DNA from: Sphingobacteriales bacterium
Lineage (GTDB): Bacteria > Bacteroidota > Bacteroidia > Chitinophagales > JADIYW01
Reading direction: 5' to 3'
DNA length: 64,000 bases
Assembly: GCA_016699615.1 (NCBI GenBank)
Contig: CP064984.1
Location: 744,001-808,000, forward strand
The translations under genes and the position numbers were made by a program. This document shows, piece by piece, positions 54,616-64,000 of this stretch. How positions within the stretch are numbered: the stretch's first letter is position 1; each line of letters opens with the position of its first letter. The notes below the pieces were generated by a model. It saw only the letters and a program-made list of their open reading frames with translations, ran no database searches and had not been told where the DNA came from.

Positions 54616-56103
54616 CTATTGCAATCTATTTAGGCCAGCTTTTGCTTCAGCATTTATACTGTTTTCGTATTCGTCTTTTGGTTTCTGTATAGCTTTATTG
54701 TAATACTGAATAGCAAGACTATTTTTCTTGTTATTTTCAGAGTATCTACCTAATTGTAAACATGCATTCGCACCAAAATAATAATCAGTATTTAAGCATT
54801 GGTTGATGGTGAGAATATATAAATCATTTGCTTCTTTTACCATTTTTAGTTTGTCGCAAATTCTTGCTTTTCTATAATAGTATTCTGCTAAATTTCTGCC
54901 TTTTAAATTTTTTACAGTTACTAAGTTTATCTTATCTAATGCTTGCTGAAGGTAATTACCATCAAACAAAATTCTTGCTTGCAATAGTGTTTTGTCTGGC
55001 AATATATTTCTTTCTGCTTCTTTCTGTGCAGATTTGTCTTCATCAGTTATTGCTTCTTTCTGATTTTTGCAAAGTTGTATATACTTAAAATATAAATCTG
55101 GTTTATTTTGAATAACATAATACCATGCTATTTTTCTGTAGCATTCTTTGATGTATGAATTTCCTTTAAAATTATTAATATATTTCTGAAAATATTGAAT
55201 AGAATTATTATCTAGCTTTTGCAAATATGCATTGCCTAACATATAATCTAAAAAATAAATTGGATACACATCATTTTGGTATTGGTATGATTGTATAATT
55301 TTTATGACATCATCATTTTTGCCTAAATGTTGCGCTACATTTGCTTTTACAAAAACATATAAAATATTATCACTAGTTTCTAAATAATAATTAGATATAG
55401 TACTCCAAGCTTTTTGTTGGTCTTTATTCAAATGCAATTGTAGAAAAGTATACAATATCACAGCTTCATCTCTAAACTCAAAATTTTTATCTTGAATTAC
55501 AGTTTGCAATTCTTCTAAACCTTGATTGATTGAACCTTTGAGTCCTAATATTTTTGCACCTACTTTGTAATTGTCTGGCACTGCACCAAAAACAGTATGC
55601 AAGAAGCCCAAGCTTTTCATATTTGCTTTGAAGTTTGGATATTTTTTTTGATTTTCATTCAGCAAATTATATGCTTTTTTAATTTCGAAAATGGCACCTA
55701 AGTATTCTTTGAATTTTAGTTTGCACAATGCCCATTGCAAATGTATTTCTGCCTGTGTGTACAAATAGTAAGGTGTATTCTTATTTGCAGTTTTTAGTTT
55801 TTCAATTCTCTTAGTTACATTTTTTTCAACTATGGCATATTGAGTTTTATCTTCAGAAATATATAATTTAAAAAAATCTATATAATTTTCTACAAAATAT
55901 GGAAAGAAATTTTTAGCATCATCTTTCTTTATTTTTTCGAGTGTGATGCTCGCTGCATTAAACTTAAATTTAAAAATATCTTGATATGCACTTTGGCATG
56001 TTGCATTAAAACTCAAATCTTGCGAAAAGGCAATATTGTAGACTAATAAGTATAGTACAAAAATATATTTCAATACCTTTTTATTCAAAATCAGAATAGT
56101 CAA
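54616..56103 (-). CDS. TTC39/IML2-like tetratricopeptide protein
   Basis: The 495 residues have a signal-peptide-like N-terminus (KVLKYIFVLYLLVYNIAFSQ) and helical repeats throughout. GFLHTVFGAVPDNYKVGAKI and KGSINQGLEELQTV resemble the TTC39/IML2 core, and the C-terminus has TPR pairs (NDLYILTINQCLNTDYYFGA, LQLGRYSENNKKNSLAIQYY). Likely a periplasmic scaffold. It overlaps the biotin carboxylase gene by 23 bases, an unusual coupling for a protein of this type. Confidence 0.65.
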   Translation of the reverse strand: MTILILNKKVLKYIFVLYLLVYNIAFSQDLSFNATCQSAYQDIFKFKFNAASITLEKIKKDDAKNFFPYFVENYIDFFKLYISEDKTQYAIVEKNVTKRIEKLKTANKNTPYYLYTQAEIHLQWALCKLKFKEYLGAIFEIKKAYNLLNENQKKYPNFKANMKSLGFLHTVFGAVPDNYKVGAKILGLKGSINQGLEELQTVIQDKNFEFRDEAVILYTFLQLHLNKDQQKAWSTISNYYLETSDNILYVFVKANVAQHLGKNDDVIKIIQSYQYQNDVYPIYFLDYMLGNAYLQKLDNNSIQYFQKYINNFKGNSYIKECYRKIAWYYVIQNKPDLYFKYIQLCKNQKEAITDEDKSAQKEAERNILPDKTLLQARILFDGNYLQQALDKINLVTVKNLKGRNLAEYYYRKARICDKLKMVKEANDLYILTINQCLNTDYYFGANACLQLGRYSENNKKNSLAIQYYNKAIQKPKDEYENSINAEAKAGLNRLQ

Positions 56104-57436
56104 ATTCTTGTTCTTCTAAAAATTTAGTTGTAAAATTTCCATTCACAAAATCAACATTCTCCATCAATTTTAGATGAAATGGAATAGTTGTTTTTATGCC
56201 TTCAATTTTCATTTCATTCAAAGCTCTTTTCATTTTTTGAATGGCTTCTTGTCTTGTTTTTGCTTTTACAATTAGTTTTGCAATCATCGAATCATAAAAA
56301 GGAGGAATAGAATAATTTGGATAAATATGTGTGTCAATACGTACGCCAATGCCACCACTTGGTATATAGTTTGTTATTTTTCCCGCTGATGGTTTAAAAT
56401 TATCTAGCGGATCTTCTGCATTTATTCTACATTCAATAGCATGATGTGTTGGTAAATATGCTTTCTGTTCTAGTTTCTTACCATTTGCAATTTCTATTTG
56501 CAATTGAATTAAATCTACATCTACTACTTCTTCTGTAACTGGATGTTCTACTTGTATACGTGTATTCATTTCCATAAAATAGAAATTCTTGTATTTATCT
56601 ACCAAAAATTCTATAGTACCAACACCTTCGTATTGTATAGCTTTTACTGCATTCGTTGCAGCTTTTCCTAGTTTTTCTCTCAGAGCATCATCTACAAATG
56701 GTGATGGACTTTCTTCTACCAGCTTTTGATGTCTTCTTTGTATAGAACAATCTCTTTCGCTAAAATGTGCCGCATTGCCGTATTGGTCGCCAGCCACTTG
56801 TACTTCAATATGCCTTGGTTCTTCAATATATTTTTCTAGGTACATGCCAGCATTTCCAAAAGATGCTCCAGCTTCTGTTTGCGCACGAGACAAATTTTCT
56901 TCAAACTCTGATGCTTCCCAAACAATGCGCATGCCTTTGCCACCACCACCAGCAGTTGCTTTTAATATGATTGGATAGCCTATTTCTTCTGCCAATTTCT
57001 TGCCTGCATCAATGTCTGTTATCAATCCATCCGAGCCAGGAATAACAGGTACTTTTGCTTTTATCATGGTAGATTTTGCAGTAATTTTGTCGCCCATGGC
57101 TGCAATTTGCGATGGTTTTGGCCCAATAAATTTTATATTATGTTCTTCGCATCTTCTTGCAAAATTTTCATTTTCTGCCAAAAATCCATAACCTGGATGT
57201 ATGGCATCAGCTTTTGATAGAATTGCAGTTTGCAGAACGGAATCTATATTTAAGTAAGATAATTTACTTTGAGGTGCACCGATACAATAAGCTTCATCAG
57301 CTGACTTTATACGCAAACTATCTTTATCTGCTGTAGAATATACTGCTACAGTTTTTATATTTAGCTCTTTACATGCTCTAATTACTCTAAGTGCAATTTC
57401 TCCTCTATTTGCAATTAATATCTTTTGTATGCTCAT
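56081..57436 (-). CDS. accC: Biotin carboxylase (acyl-CoA carboxylase)
   Basis: The ATG at 57436 (MSIQKILIANRGEIALRVIR) is preferred to the one at 57448 because AccC begins with KILIANRGEIA. ATP-grasp motifs are visible: ILKATAGGGGKGMRIVW, YLEKYIEEPRHIEVQVAGDQ, MEMNTRIQVEHPVTEEV. It carboxylates biotin on the carrier protein (the 50582 gene) using bicarbonate and ATP. The carboxyltransferase is not in this window. Confidence 0.95.
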   Translation of the reverse strand: MSIQKILIANRGEIALRVIRACKELNIKTVAVYSTADKDSLRIKSADEAYCIGAPQSKLSYLNIDSVLQTAILSKADAIHPGYGFLAENENFARRCEEHNIKFIGPKPSQIAAMGDKITAKSTMIKAKVPVIPGSDGLITDIDAGKKLAEEIGYPIILKATAGGGGKGMRIVWEASEFEENLSRAQTEAGASFGNAGMYLEKYIEEPRHIEVQVAGDQYGNAAHFSERDCSIQRRHQKLVEESPSPFVDDALREKLGKAATNAVKAIQYEGVGTIEFLVDKYKNFYFMEMNTRIQVEHPVTEEVVDVDLIQLQIEIANGKKLEQKAYLPTHHAIECRINAEDPLDNFKPSAGKITNYIPSGGIGVRIDTHIYPNYSIPPFYDSMIAKLIVKAKTRQEAIQKMKRALNEMKIEGIKTTIPFHLKLMENVDFVNGNFTTKFLEEQEFDYSDFE

Positions 57437-57601
57437 CTTGCTAATCAATTATTTTTTATTACTACTACTAACAAATATAATGCATTTTTAAATAACGCCT
57501 ACAATCATACCATTTGCAGAATTTTTGAAATATATTATTTTTAAAAAATCATTGTTTTTTATTATAAAAAAGAAAAATAGAATTTATATTTTGCATTAAG
57601 A

Positions 57602-58849
57602 ATGGATAGTTTAGATAGTCTGATTTTAGATAACGACGAATTGCCACATCGAAGACGAAATGAATTTTTAATCGTTTTGTTACTTTCATTTATTACATAT
57701 ATATGTACTGTCGATTCTATGCTCATGATGCCATTGATGAATATTGTGATGGATACTTATCAGATTGGTGCAAAAACATCTACAATCATTATTTCTATAT
57801 ATTCTTTTACAGCATTTATAGCTGGTATTTTGTCTTCTGGCTTTATGGATTTGTATGATAGAAAAAAATTATTACTCATAACTTTTATTGGTTTTACAAT
57901 TGGCACTGGACTTTGTTCTTATGGAACAACATTCTATTTAATGATAATTTACAGAGGTTTTACAGGAATTTTTGGAGGCATTATTGGTGGTGTTGCTATG
58001 TCTATTATTAGTGATTTAATTCCATTTCAACGAAGAGCAACAGCAATCAGTATTATTTCACTTTCATTTGCAATGGCAGCAATCACAGGCATTCCATTTG
58101 GAATATATTTGAGCCAGAATTTCAATCTATTTCTTCCTTTTAAAATTTTGACGATAATTTCTATACTTACTATTTTTGCTATCATCGTTTGGATTCCACC
58201 AGTCAAAAAACATCTTCAAGAAAAAAGGAAGAAAAAGTTTAGTCTAAAACATATTACTCAAGTATTCCTAGACAACAATCAACTATTATCATTAATACTT
58301 GCTTTCTTATTGGTGTTTAGTCATCAGGTGGTGATAGTTTTTGTGGTGCCATATTTTGAAAACAATATTGGATTTAGCCAAAAATGGATACCAGTTATGT
58401 ACTTAATTGGTGGAATTGTTACTGTAATTACATCACCAATAATTGGAAAAATGTCTGATAAGATAGGCAATAAGACAACATTTATTATTTTACTATTCTT
58501 ATCTTTTATACCAATCATTCTTACCACACATATACAAAAAGCAACAATTCCAATAGTTATTATGATTTGTGCCACTTTTTTTATTTTTGCTGCAGGCAGA
58601 ATGATTCCAGCATATACCATTATGTCTGGTGCAATGACTAAAGAAATGAGAGGCGCATTTATGAGTACAAGGTCAGCATTTTTGGAATTAGGTACCTTTG
58701 TGGCAACAACAATAAGTGGTTTTATTGTTACAATAGATAAAACAACAGGCATAGTATCAAACTATAAGACAGTAGGTTATATTTCAGTAATGGCAGGATT
58801 AATATGTTTATTGATTGTATTGAGAATAAGAATAGTATGCAAAGATTAA
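57602..58849 (+). CDS. MFS transporter
   Basis: The 415 residues have about 12 membrane helices. The loop 2-3 motif GFMDLYDRKKLL (G..xD.xxR+), a Gly-rich helix (GFTGIFGGIIGGVAMSIISD), PFQRRATAISI and the second-half PIIGKMSDKIGNKTT are typical of drug/sugar efflux members. Substrate unknown. It stands alone, divergent from accC. Confidence 0.85.
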   Translation: MDSLDSLILDNDELPHRRRNEFLIVLLLSFITYICTVDSMLMMPLMNIVMDTYQIGAKTSTIIISIYSFTAFIAGILSSGFMDLYDRKKLLLITFIGFTIGTGLCSYGTTFYLMIIYRGFTGIFGGIIGGVAMSIISDLIPFQRRATAISIISLSFAMAAITGIPFGIYLSQNFNLFLPFKILTIISILTIFAIIVWIPPVKKHLQEKRKKKFSLKHITQVFLDNNQLLSLILAFLLVFSHQVVIVFVVPYFENNIGFSQKWIPVMYLIGGIVTVITSPIIGKMSDKIGNKTTFIILLFLSFIPIILTTHIQKATIPIVIMICATFFIFAAGRMIPAYTIMSGAMTKEMRGAFMSTRSAFLELGTFVATTISGFIVTIDKTTGIVSNYKTVGYISVMAGLICLLIVLRIRIVCKD

Positions 58850-58921
58850 TTTTTTGTTGATTTTTATGACTAAAGGCTATATTGTATTATAATTTTTTAT
58901 AAATTTGTCAAAAATTACCTT

Positions 58922-59152
58922 ATGGCAAAGTTGACAAAAGTATTTGGAGCGATTATGTGTTTTTTAGGCACTGTTTGTTTATTGGTTACTTTATTTATTT
59001 ATCTAAATTCTTCTGCATATCTAAATTACAATGTAGATAAGCAACCATCAATTGCAAAATTAGGTATATTTCCATTTTTCTTTTTAGGTGCGGCTCTACT
59101 TACTTTTGGTATTTTATTTGCAAAAGACAAAGTATTAGACCAACATCATTAA
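58922..59152 (+). CDS. Small two-helix membrane protein
   Basis: The 76 residues have two hydrophobic helices (FGAIMCFLGTVCLLVTLFIY and LGIFPFFFLGAALLTFGILFA) separated by a polar loop. I recognise no family. It sits between the MFS and aroC genes in an otherwise empty stretch; the ATG is 19 bases after a TTTGTC element. Confidence 0.5.
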   Translation: MAKLTKVFGAIMCFLGTVCLLVTLFIYLNSSAYLNYNVDKQPSIAKLGIFPFFFLGAALLTFGILFAKDKVLDQHH

Positions 59153-59230
59153 TAAATTCTTTTTCTAGAATTAATTATAAAATCAAATACCTTTTTTCTT
59201 TATTAGAAATACTAATGCTATCTTTATTTC

Positions 59231-60306
59231 ATGGCAGGAAATTCTTTTGGCGAAATATTTAGAATTACAACTTTCGGAGAAAGTCATGGTGTGGCATTAG
59301 GTGTTGTTATCGATGGCTGCCCAGCAGGAATTGAGATAGATACATCTTTTTTACAACAAGAATTAGACAGAAGAAAGCCAGGACAATCTAGTATTGTAAC
59401 ACAAAGAAAAGAAGCTGATGAATTTGAGATACTATCTGGTGTTTTTGAAGGTAAAACAGAAGGTACACCTATTGGTATCATCATTAGCAATCAAGATCAA
59501 AAATCACACGATTATTCTCATATAAAAGATGCATTTCGTCCTTCACATGCAGATTTTACTTACCAAGAAAAATACGGATTTAGAGATTACAGAGGTGGCG
59601 GACGCTCATCAGCGCGCGAGACAGCAGCAAGAGTAGTTGCAGCTGCAGTGGCAAAATTAATCCTTAAAAAATTTGGAATAGAGATACAAGCTTATGTATC
59701 TAAAGTTGGACATTTGCAACTCAATAAAAATTATACTCAACTAGATTTATCACTTACAGAAACGAATGATGTGCGTTGTCCTGATGTAGATATGGCTAAT
59801 CAAATGATTGATTATATCAAACAAATTAGAAAAGAGGGCGACACAATTGGTGGCATTGTAAGTTGTGTGGCAAAAGGTGTTCCTGTTGGTTTAGGCGAGC
59901 CAGTTTTGATAAATTACACGCAGATTTAGGGAAAGCTATGCTTTCTATCAATGCACGCAAAGGTTTTGAGTATGGCAGTGGCTTTTCTGGATTAGATTTA
60001 AAAGGCAGTGAGCATAATGATATTTTCTATAATGATAATGGCACGATAAAAACAAAAACCAATTATTCTGGTGGTATTCAAGGTGGCATTAGCAATGGCA
60101 TGGATATATATTTTAATGTTGCGTTTAAACCAGTTGCTACAATAATGCAAGCACAAGATTCTATAGATATTGATGGCAATGCAACTACAGTTGTAGGCAA
60201 AGGAAGACATGATCCATGTGTGTTGCCAAGAGCTGTTCCAATTGTAGAAGCCATGGCTGCATTAGTTCTAGTAGATCATTTACTAAGAAACAATATTTAC
60301 AAATAA
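59231..60306 (+). CDS. aroC: Chorismate synthase (frameshifted)
   Basis: It makes chorismate from EPSP using FMN, the last common step to aromatic amino acids. The N-terminal part has the signature GESHGVALGVVIDGCPAGIE and DYRGGGRSSARETAARVVAA. At the T-run 59904-59907 one T is missing (GEPV-LINYTQI instead of GEPVFDKLHADLG), so the frame ends at 59929. The other frame continues FDKLHADLGKAMLSINARKG through GGIQGGISNGMDIYFNVAFK to 60306. aroC is normally essential, so this is most likely a sequencing error. Confidence 0.9.
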
Positions 60307-60309
60307 ATT

Positions 60310-60696
60310 TTGGATACATTAACAACAAATGGCGTTACAGTTTCTGTAGAAACTAATTATTTGGAGCAACAATCAAATCCAAGTAGAAAAAGCTTTTTGT
60401 TTGCCTATACAATAAAAATAAATAATGGCAATAATTTCCCAATTCAAGTTTTGTTTAGACATTGGATAATTAAAGATGCACTCATGCAATTGCGCAAAGT
60501 TGATGGCGAAGGTGTTGTTGGTGTGCAACCAATCATATTACCAAATGAGTTTTTTGAATACACATCATATTGTGATTTCGAAACAGAAATTGGGCAAATG
60601 AAAGGACATTATTTGGTTAGAAACTTACTCAATCAATCAGAGTTTTTTATTGATATTCCAATGTTTGCTATGTACGCAAATGGTGTACTCAATTAG
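60310..60696 (+). CDS. apaG: ApaG family protein
   Basis: The 128-residue protein is an ApaG/DUF525 beta-sandwich: NGVTVSVETNYLEQQSNPSR, FLFAYTIKINNGNNFPIQVL, FRHWIIKDALMQLRKVDGEG, VVGVQPIILPNEFFEYTSYC. It is associated with Co2+/Mg2+ handling and Ap4A pathways in enterobacteria; its direct role is unsettled. The TTG start at 60310 lies 3 bases after the aroC stop, so the genes are co-transcribed. Confidence 0.88.
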   Translation: MDTLTTNGVTVSVETNYLEQQSNPSRKSFLFAYTIKINNGNNFPIQVLFRHWIIKDALMQLRKVDGEGVVGVQPIILPNEFFEYTSYCDFETEIGQMKGHYLVRNLLNQSEFFIDIPMFAMYANGVLN

Positions 60697-61659
60697 TTGC
60701 TAAGCAATTGCATTACCTTATCAATTTTTGGTGTTAGTATTATTTCAGTTCTTCTATTTTGAGCTTTTCCTTCAGGTGTTACATTTGTTGCTTTAGGCGA
60801 AAATTCGCCTTTTCCACTTGCCATCAATTGTAATCTACTAACAAAATATTTTTCTGTAAGAATATGTAAAACACTGCTTGCACGCATTAAACTCAAATCC
60901 CAATTATCTTTCAAAAAACCATTATTGCTTTTGTATGGTACATTGTCTGTGTGTCCTTCTACATTCACCATAATATCTGGGTTCTTTTTGATAACTTCAG
61001 CCAACTTTCCGAGCGCTTCAATACCTTTTGCTTCTACAATTGTACTTCCAGATTTAAACAAAAGTTTATCAGACATAGATACATATACTTTTCCTTCTTT
61101 AGAATATACTTCAAGTTCGCCAGCATCAAATTGTGTTAATGCATTTTTAATTGTATTTTTTAAATTTTCTGATTGGAGTTTCTGCTCATTTAAACTTTTC
61201 TCTAATTCATTTATTCTATCACTTTTTAGTTGAATTTCATTTTGTAAACTAGCCAAAGATTTTTCTTTTTGATCTAATACTTGTTTTTGTTTTTCTAAAT
61301 CTATTTGCATTTGTAGCAATTCTGCATTTGTTTTTTGGTTTTCATTCTGCGCATTTTTTAATTTTTGTTGATGTTCTGCATCTAGCTTTTCCTTTTCTGC
61401 TTGTGCCTTCCAAATCATTTTTCATATTTTCAATCAATTCTGATAAATTAATTGAATCAGTTTTTAACTTATCTATTGCTTGCGAAAGCATCAATTTATT
61501 TGCTTCTGCATCAGATTGTACTTGTGTTAGGTTTTTATCTATATTATTTTTATCAACTTGAGTTTGCATATATTTATCCAGCAAACTATCATATTCTTTT
61601 TTTGAGACGCATGAGCTAATAAATAATATACATAAAAATAGTATAAAATTGGTTTTCAT
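60693..61659 (-). CDS. OmpA-family peptidoglycan-binding lipoprotein (frameshifted)
   Basis: The N-terminus MKTNFILFLCILFISSCVSKKEY has a lipobox (ISSC). A long coiled coil precedes the OmpA C-terminal domain (NPDIMVNVEGHTDNVPYKSN, NWDLSLMRASSVLHIL, GKAQNRRTEIILTPK). The frame breaks at about 61407-61411, where NDLE-KAQAEKEKLDAEHQ is expected but two bases of an A-run are missing. Parts 60693-61418 and 61342-61659 are therefore one gene. It overlaps apaG by 4 bases on the opposite strand. Confidence 0.82.
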
Positions 61660-61781
61660 ATAAAATATATTTTAACCAAAAGTAATTGAAACTATTTGAA
61701 ATACTTTATGAATAATATAAACAAATGTTAGAATAGTTTTTTGTTAATACTAAGTAAGTACAAAGGAATTGTTGATTTTAT

Positions 61782-61789
61782 TATATTTG
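61782..61789 (+). promoter_or_regulatory. Promoter -7 box for the OmpH-like gene
   Basis: TATATTTG is an exact TAnnTTTG box only 4 bases before ATG 61794, another near-leaderless arrangement like that of the GT2 gene. Confidence 0.5.
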
Positions 61790-61793
61790 CATC

Positions 61794-62399
61794 ATGAAAA
61801 ATTTATCATTAATACTCAATGCCATTTTATTCTTATTAGTTGGCGTTTTATTTTATCTACACTTTAATTCAAAAAGTAAAAATAGTTCTCCAGTTGTTGT
61901 AAAAACACAAGATGGAAAAACGCAAACTGTAAGTGGTACTGTGATTGCATATTTTGATATAGATTCTTTTCAAAATAATTATTCTTTATACAAACAAAAG
62001 AAAATTGAAATTGAAAATAAACAACGTGCTATTGAAAACGAAGTTGCAAAAGATGAGCAACGTATACAAAATATGATTGCTGGATACCAAAAGCAAGCAG
62101 AAACAATGACTGAAGAAGAATATTATACTGCACAGCAAAAATTGGCTGTAGAGCAACAGAAAGCACAGCAAAAAGCAGAAAATTCAACACAATTATTATT
62201 AAAAATGACAGATAAATTCAATAAAGATTTAATGGAGTCAATAATTGAATATCTAAAAGAGTATAACAAAGACAACAAATACACTTATATTTTACCATAT
62301 ACCAAAGAGTCTCCAAACTTATTGTATGTTGATGAAAGATTTGACATTACAAAAGAAATAATTGATGGTATGAACGAAAAGGCAAAATCAAAAAAATAA
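61794..62399 (+). CDS. OmpH/Skp-family periplasmic chaperone
   Basis: The 201 residues have an N-terminal hydrophobic helix (SLILNAILFLLVGVLFYLHF), the OmpH start (GTVIAYFDIDSFQNNYSLYK), a long Gln/Glu/Lys coiled coil (KRAIENEVAKDEQRIQNM-like) and the closing YTYILPYTKESPNLLYVDER. It holds unfolded outer-membrane proteins in the periplasm. The first helix may be a signal anchor rather than a cleaved signal. Confidence 0.85.
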   Translation: MKNLSLILNAILFLLVGVLFYLHFNSKSKNSSPVVVKTQDGKTQTVSGTVIAYFDIDSFQNNYSLYKQKKIEIENKQRAIENEVAKDEQRIQNMIAGYQKQAETMTEEEYYTAQQKLAVEQQKAQQKAENSTQLLLKMTDKFNKDLMESIIEYLKEYNKDNKYTYILPYTKESPNLLYVDERFDITKEIIDGMNEKAKSKK

Positions 62400-62474
62400 A
62401 ATAGATATATTGTTTATTGTTTGAATTTGTAGTAAAATATAATTATTTTAGGTTATAGCTATGCTACAAATTTT

Positions 62475-64000
62475 ATGATAAGTCAAGAACCAGAAATATT
62501 AGCAAAAGAAAAACAAGCAATCCTAAAAGATTACAGACAACTGTTGCGTGCAGCGCAAGCTAAAATGAATAAAGGCGATGATAAAAGAATACGCCATGCA
62601 TTTGAAGTAGCTGTAGATGCACATAAAAATCAACGCAGAAAAAGTGGTGAGCCATACATACATCATCCAATTGCTGTAGCAAAAATTGTTGCAGAAGAAA
62701 TTGGCTTAGGCACAACCTCTGTTATCTGTGCATTGTTGCATGATACAGTAGAAGACACAGAACTTACTTTAGAACAAATAAAAAAAGATTTTGGACCAAC
62801 AGTTTCCAAAATAATCGATGGTCTTACTAAAATTAGTAAAATATCAGACCAAACAGAATCTATACAAGCAGAAAACTATAGAAAAATCTTATTGACATTA
62901 TCAGATGATATTCGTGTAATCTTAATCAAAATTGCAGATAGACTACACAATATGCGTACGCTGAATGATATGTCTAAAAAAAATCAGCTTAAAATTTCTT
63001 CAGAAACATTATACCTATATGCACCATTAGCACACAGATTTGGTTTATATTCTATCAAAGGTGAATTGGAAGATTTAGCCATGAAGTATATAGAACCAGA
63101 AAGATATAAAGAGATTGCAAAACTATTGGATGAAACCAAACGCGAGCGCACAAAATATATAAATGACTTTGTAAAACCATTGCAAGAAGAATTAGATAAA
63201 TCTGGCTTGAAAGCAAACGTTTTTGGTAGACCAAAATCTATATCATCTATTGCACACAAAATGAAAAAGAAAGGTGTGAATTTTGATGATGTGTACGATA
63301 AATTTGCGATTCGTGTAATATTAGATTCTGAACCAGAGAAAGAAAAAGCAGATTGCTGGCAAGCATATTCTATTGTTACAGACAAATACAAGCCACAACC
63401 TAATAGGTTAAGAGATTGGTTGTCGCATCCAAAAGCAAATGGCTATGAATCTTTGCATACAACAGTAATGGGTCCATCAGGAAGATTTGTTGAAGTACAA
63501 ATTAGAAGCAAACGAATGGATGAAATTGCAGAGAAAGGCTTGGCTGCTCATTACAAATACAAAGAAAATAGATTAAAACCTAGCAACACAGCAGAAGAAG
63601 CTATAGAAAGTTGGTTGGCACAAGTAAGAGAGTATCTAAAAAATCCAGATACCAATCCTGTAGAATTTATTAACGATTTTAAACTAGAATTATATAATAA
63701 AGAAATATATATATTTACTCCAAAAGGAGAAATGAAAATTCTTCCTGTTGATGCAACTGCATTAGACTTTGCCTATGCAATACATACAAATATTGGCGAC
63801 CAAACTATTGGTGCAAAAGTAAATAACAAATTGGTACCTATTGGGCATGTGCTAAAAAACGGCGATCAAATTGAAATCATTACATCAAAAAAACAAAAAC
63901 CAAATGAAGATTGGCTAAATATTGTTACAACTTCGAGAGCAAAATCTAAAATTAAAAATTCTTTAAAAGAAGAGAAAAGAAAAGTAGCAGACCATGGAAA
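62475..64000 (+). CDS. RelA/SpoT-family (p)ppGpp synthetase/hydrolase (partial, runs off right edge)
   Basis: ATG 62475 opens a frame with no stop before the window ends (508 codons). The HD hydrolase domain has HHPIAVAKIVAEEIG, ALLHDTVEDT (HD motif) and IKIADRLHNMRTLND. The synthetase domain has VFGRPKSISSIAHKMKKKG, FDDVYDKFAIRVIL and YESLHTTVMGPSG. A TGS domain begins at IYIFTPKGEMKILPVDATA. Both halves look intact, so it probably makes and degrades (p)ppGpp in the stringent response. The C-terminal ACT part lies outside the window. Confidence 0.95.
   Translation, partial: MISQEPEILAKEKQAILKDYRQLLRAAQAKMNKGDDKRIRHAFEVAVDAHKNQRRKSGEPYIHHPIAVAKIVAEEIGLGTTSVICALLHDTVEDTELTLEQIKKDFGPTVSKIIDGLTKISKISDQTESIQAENYRKILLTLSDDIRVILIKIADRLHNMRTLNDMSKKNQLKISSETLYLYAPLAHRFGLYSIKGELEDLAMKYIEPERYKEIAKLLDETKRERTKYINDFVKPLQEELDKSGLKANVFGRPKSISSIAHKMKKKGVNFDDVYDKFAIRVILDSEPEKEKADCWQAYSIVTDKYKPQPNRLRDWLSHPKANGYESLHTTVMGPSGRFVEVQIRSKRMDEIAEKGLAAHYKYKENRLKPSNTAEEAIESWLAQVREYLKNPDTNPVEFINDFKLELYNKEIYIFTPKGEMKILPVDATALDFAYAIHTNIGDQTIGAKVNNKLVPIGHVLKNGDQIEIITSKKQKPNEDWLNIVTTSRAKSKIKNSLKEEKRKVADHG

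Noticed and set aside
1..64000. tRNA or rRNA genes
   Set aside because: I saw no cloverleaf-like sequence or conserved rRNA segment in the intergenic gaps; absence is by eye only and would need tRNAscan to confirm.

Overview
The window is AT-rich DNA from a member of the Bacteroidota. I infer this from PorZ (type IX secretion), a SusC-like TonB-dependent receptor with a carboxypeptidase-like N-terminal domain, bacillithiol BshA, futalosine-route MqnD, many TAnnTTTG-type -7 promoter boxes, and almost no Shine-Dalgarno signal. It could be an uncultured Chitinophagales/Saprospiria-like lineage, but the genus cannot be read from the sequence.

Region 1 (1 to about 15000) is accessory DNA. Every gene is on the + strand and the genes are unrelated to each other: a DUF4407/DUF4236/DUF6804 trio, a restriction-modification operon (two-part adenine methylase plus a GIY-YIG-like/DEAD-box helicase), a WD-W repeat protein, a TIGR04222-type membrane protein, MazEF-like and HigBA-like toxin-antitoxin pairs, a small secreted protein and two unrecognised genes. 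Between them lie 60-200 bp inverted-repeat elements whose outer ends read (C/G)(A/C)TAAC...GTTA(T/G) with internally paired arms. This is the architecture of integron attC sites, in the orientation expected for + strand cassettes. No integrase is present in the window, so the best description is a CALIN-like (integrase-less) cassette array. A second, independent hairpin family with covarying arms sits beside two of these sites. The restriction-modification block is visibly richer in G+C than the rest.

Region 2 (15103 to 64000) is ordinary chromosome. It holds a Dyp peroxidase, ProA, a metallo-hydrolase, a GT2 transferase, a TonB receptor, an MBOAT acyltransferase with a partner protein, an Nat-type ABC exporter, an M1 aminopeptidase and an oxidative-stress cluster (mqnD, ahpD-like, ahpC, dps, with divergent oxyR). 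It continues with a TonB-like protein, an eIF2B-like protein with a lipoprotein, PorZ, Dtd, an RsmB-like methyltransferase, ClpC, a dienoyl-CoA isomerase-like crotonase, BshA and a thiolase. The right end carries a LysM glucosaminidase, an O-methyltransferase, a biotin carrier protein, biotin carboxylase, an MFS transporter, AroC, ApaG, an OmpA-family lipoprotein, OmpH and the start of RelA/SpoT, which runs off the right edge.

A pervasive oddity is that many genes, including core ones (aroC, proA, porZ, an OmpA protein, an ABC permease), are broken by 1-2 base indels, mostly at homopolymers. This looks more like residual sequencing or assembly error than decay, so 'pseudogene' calls here should be read with that in mind.
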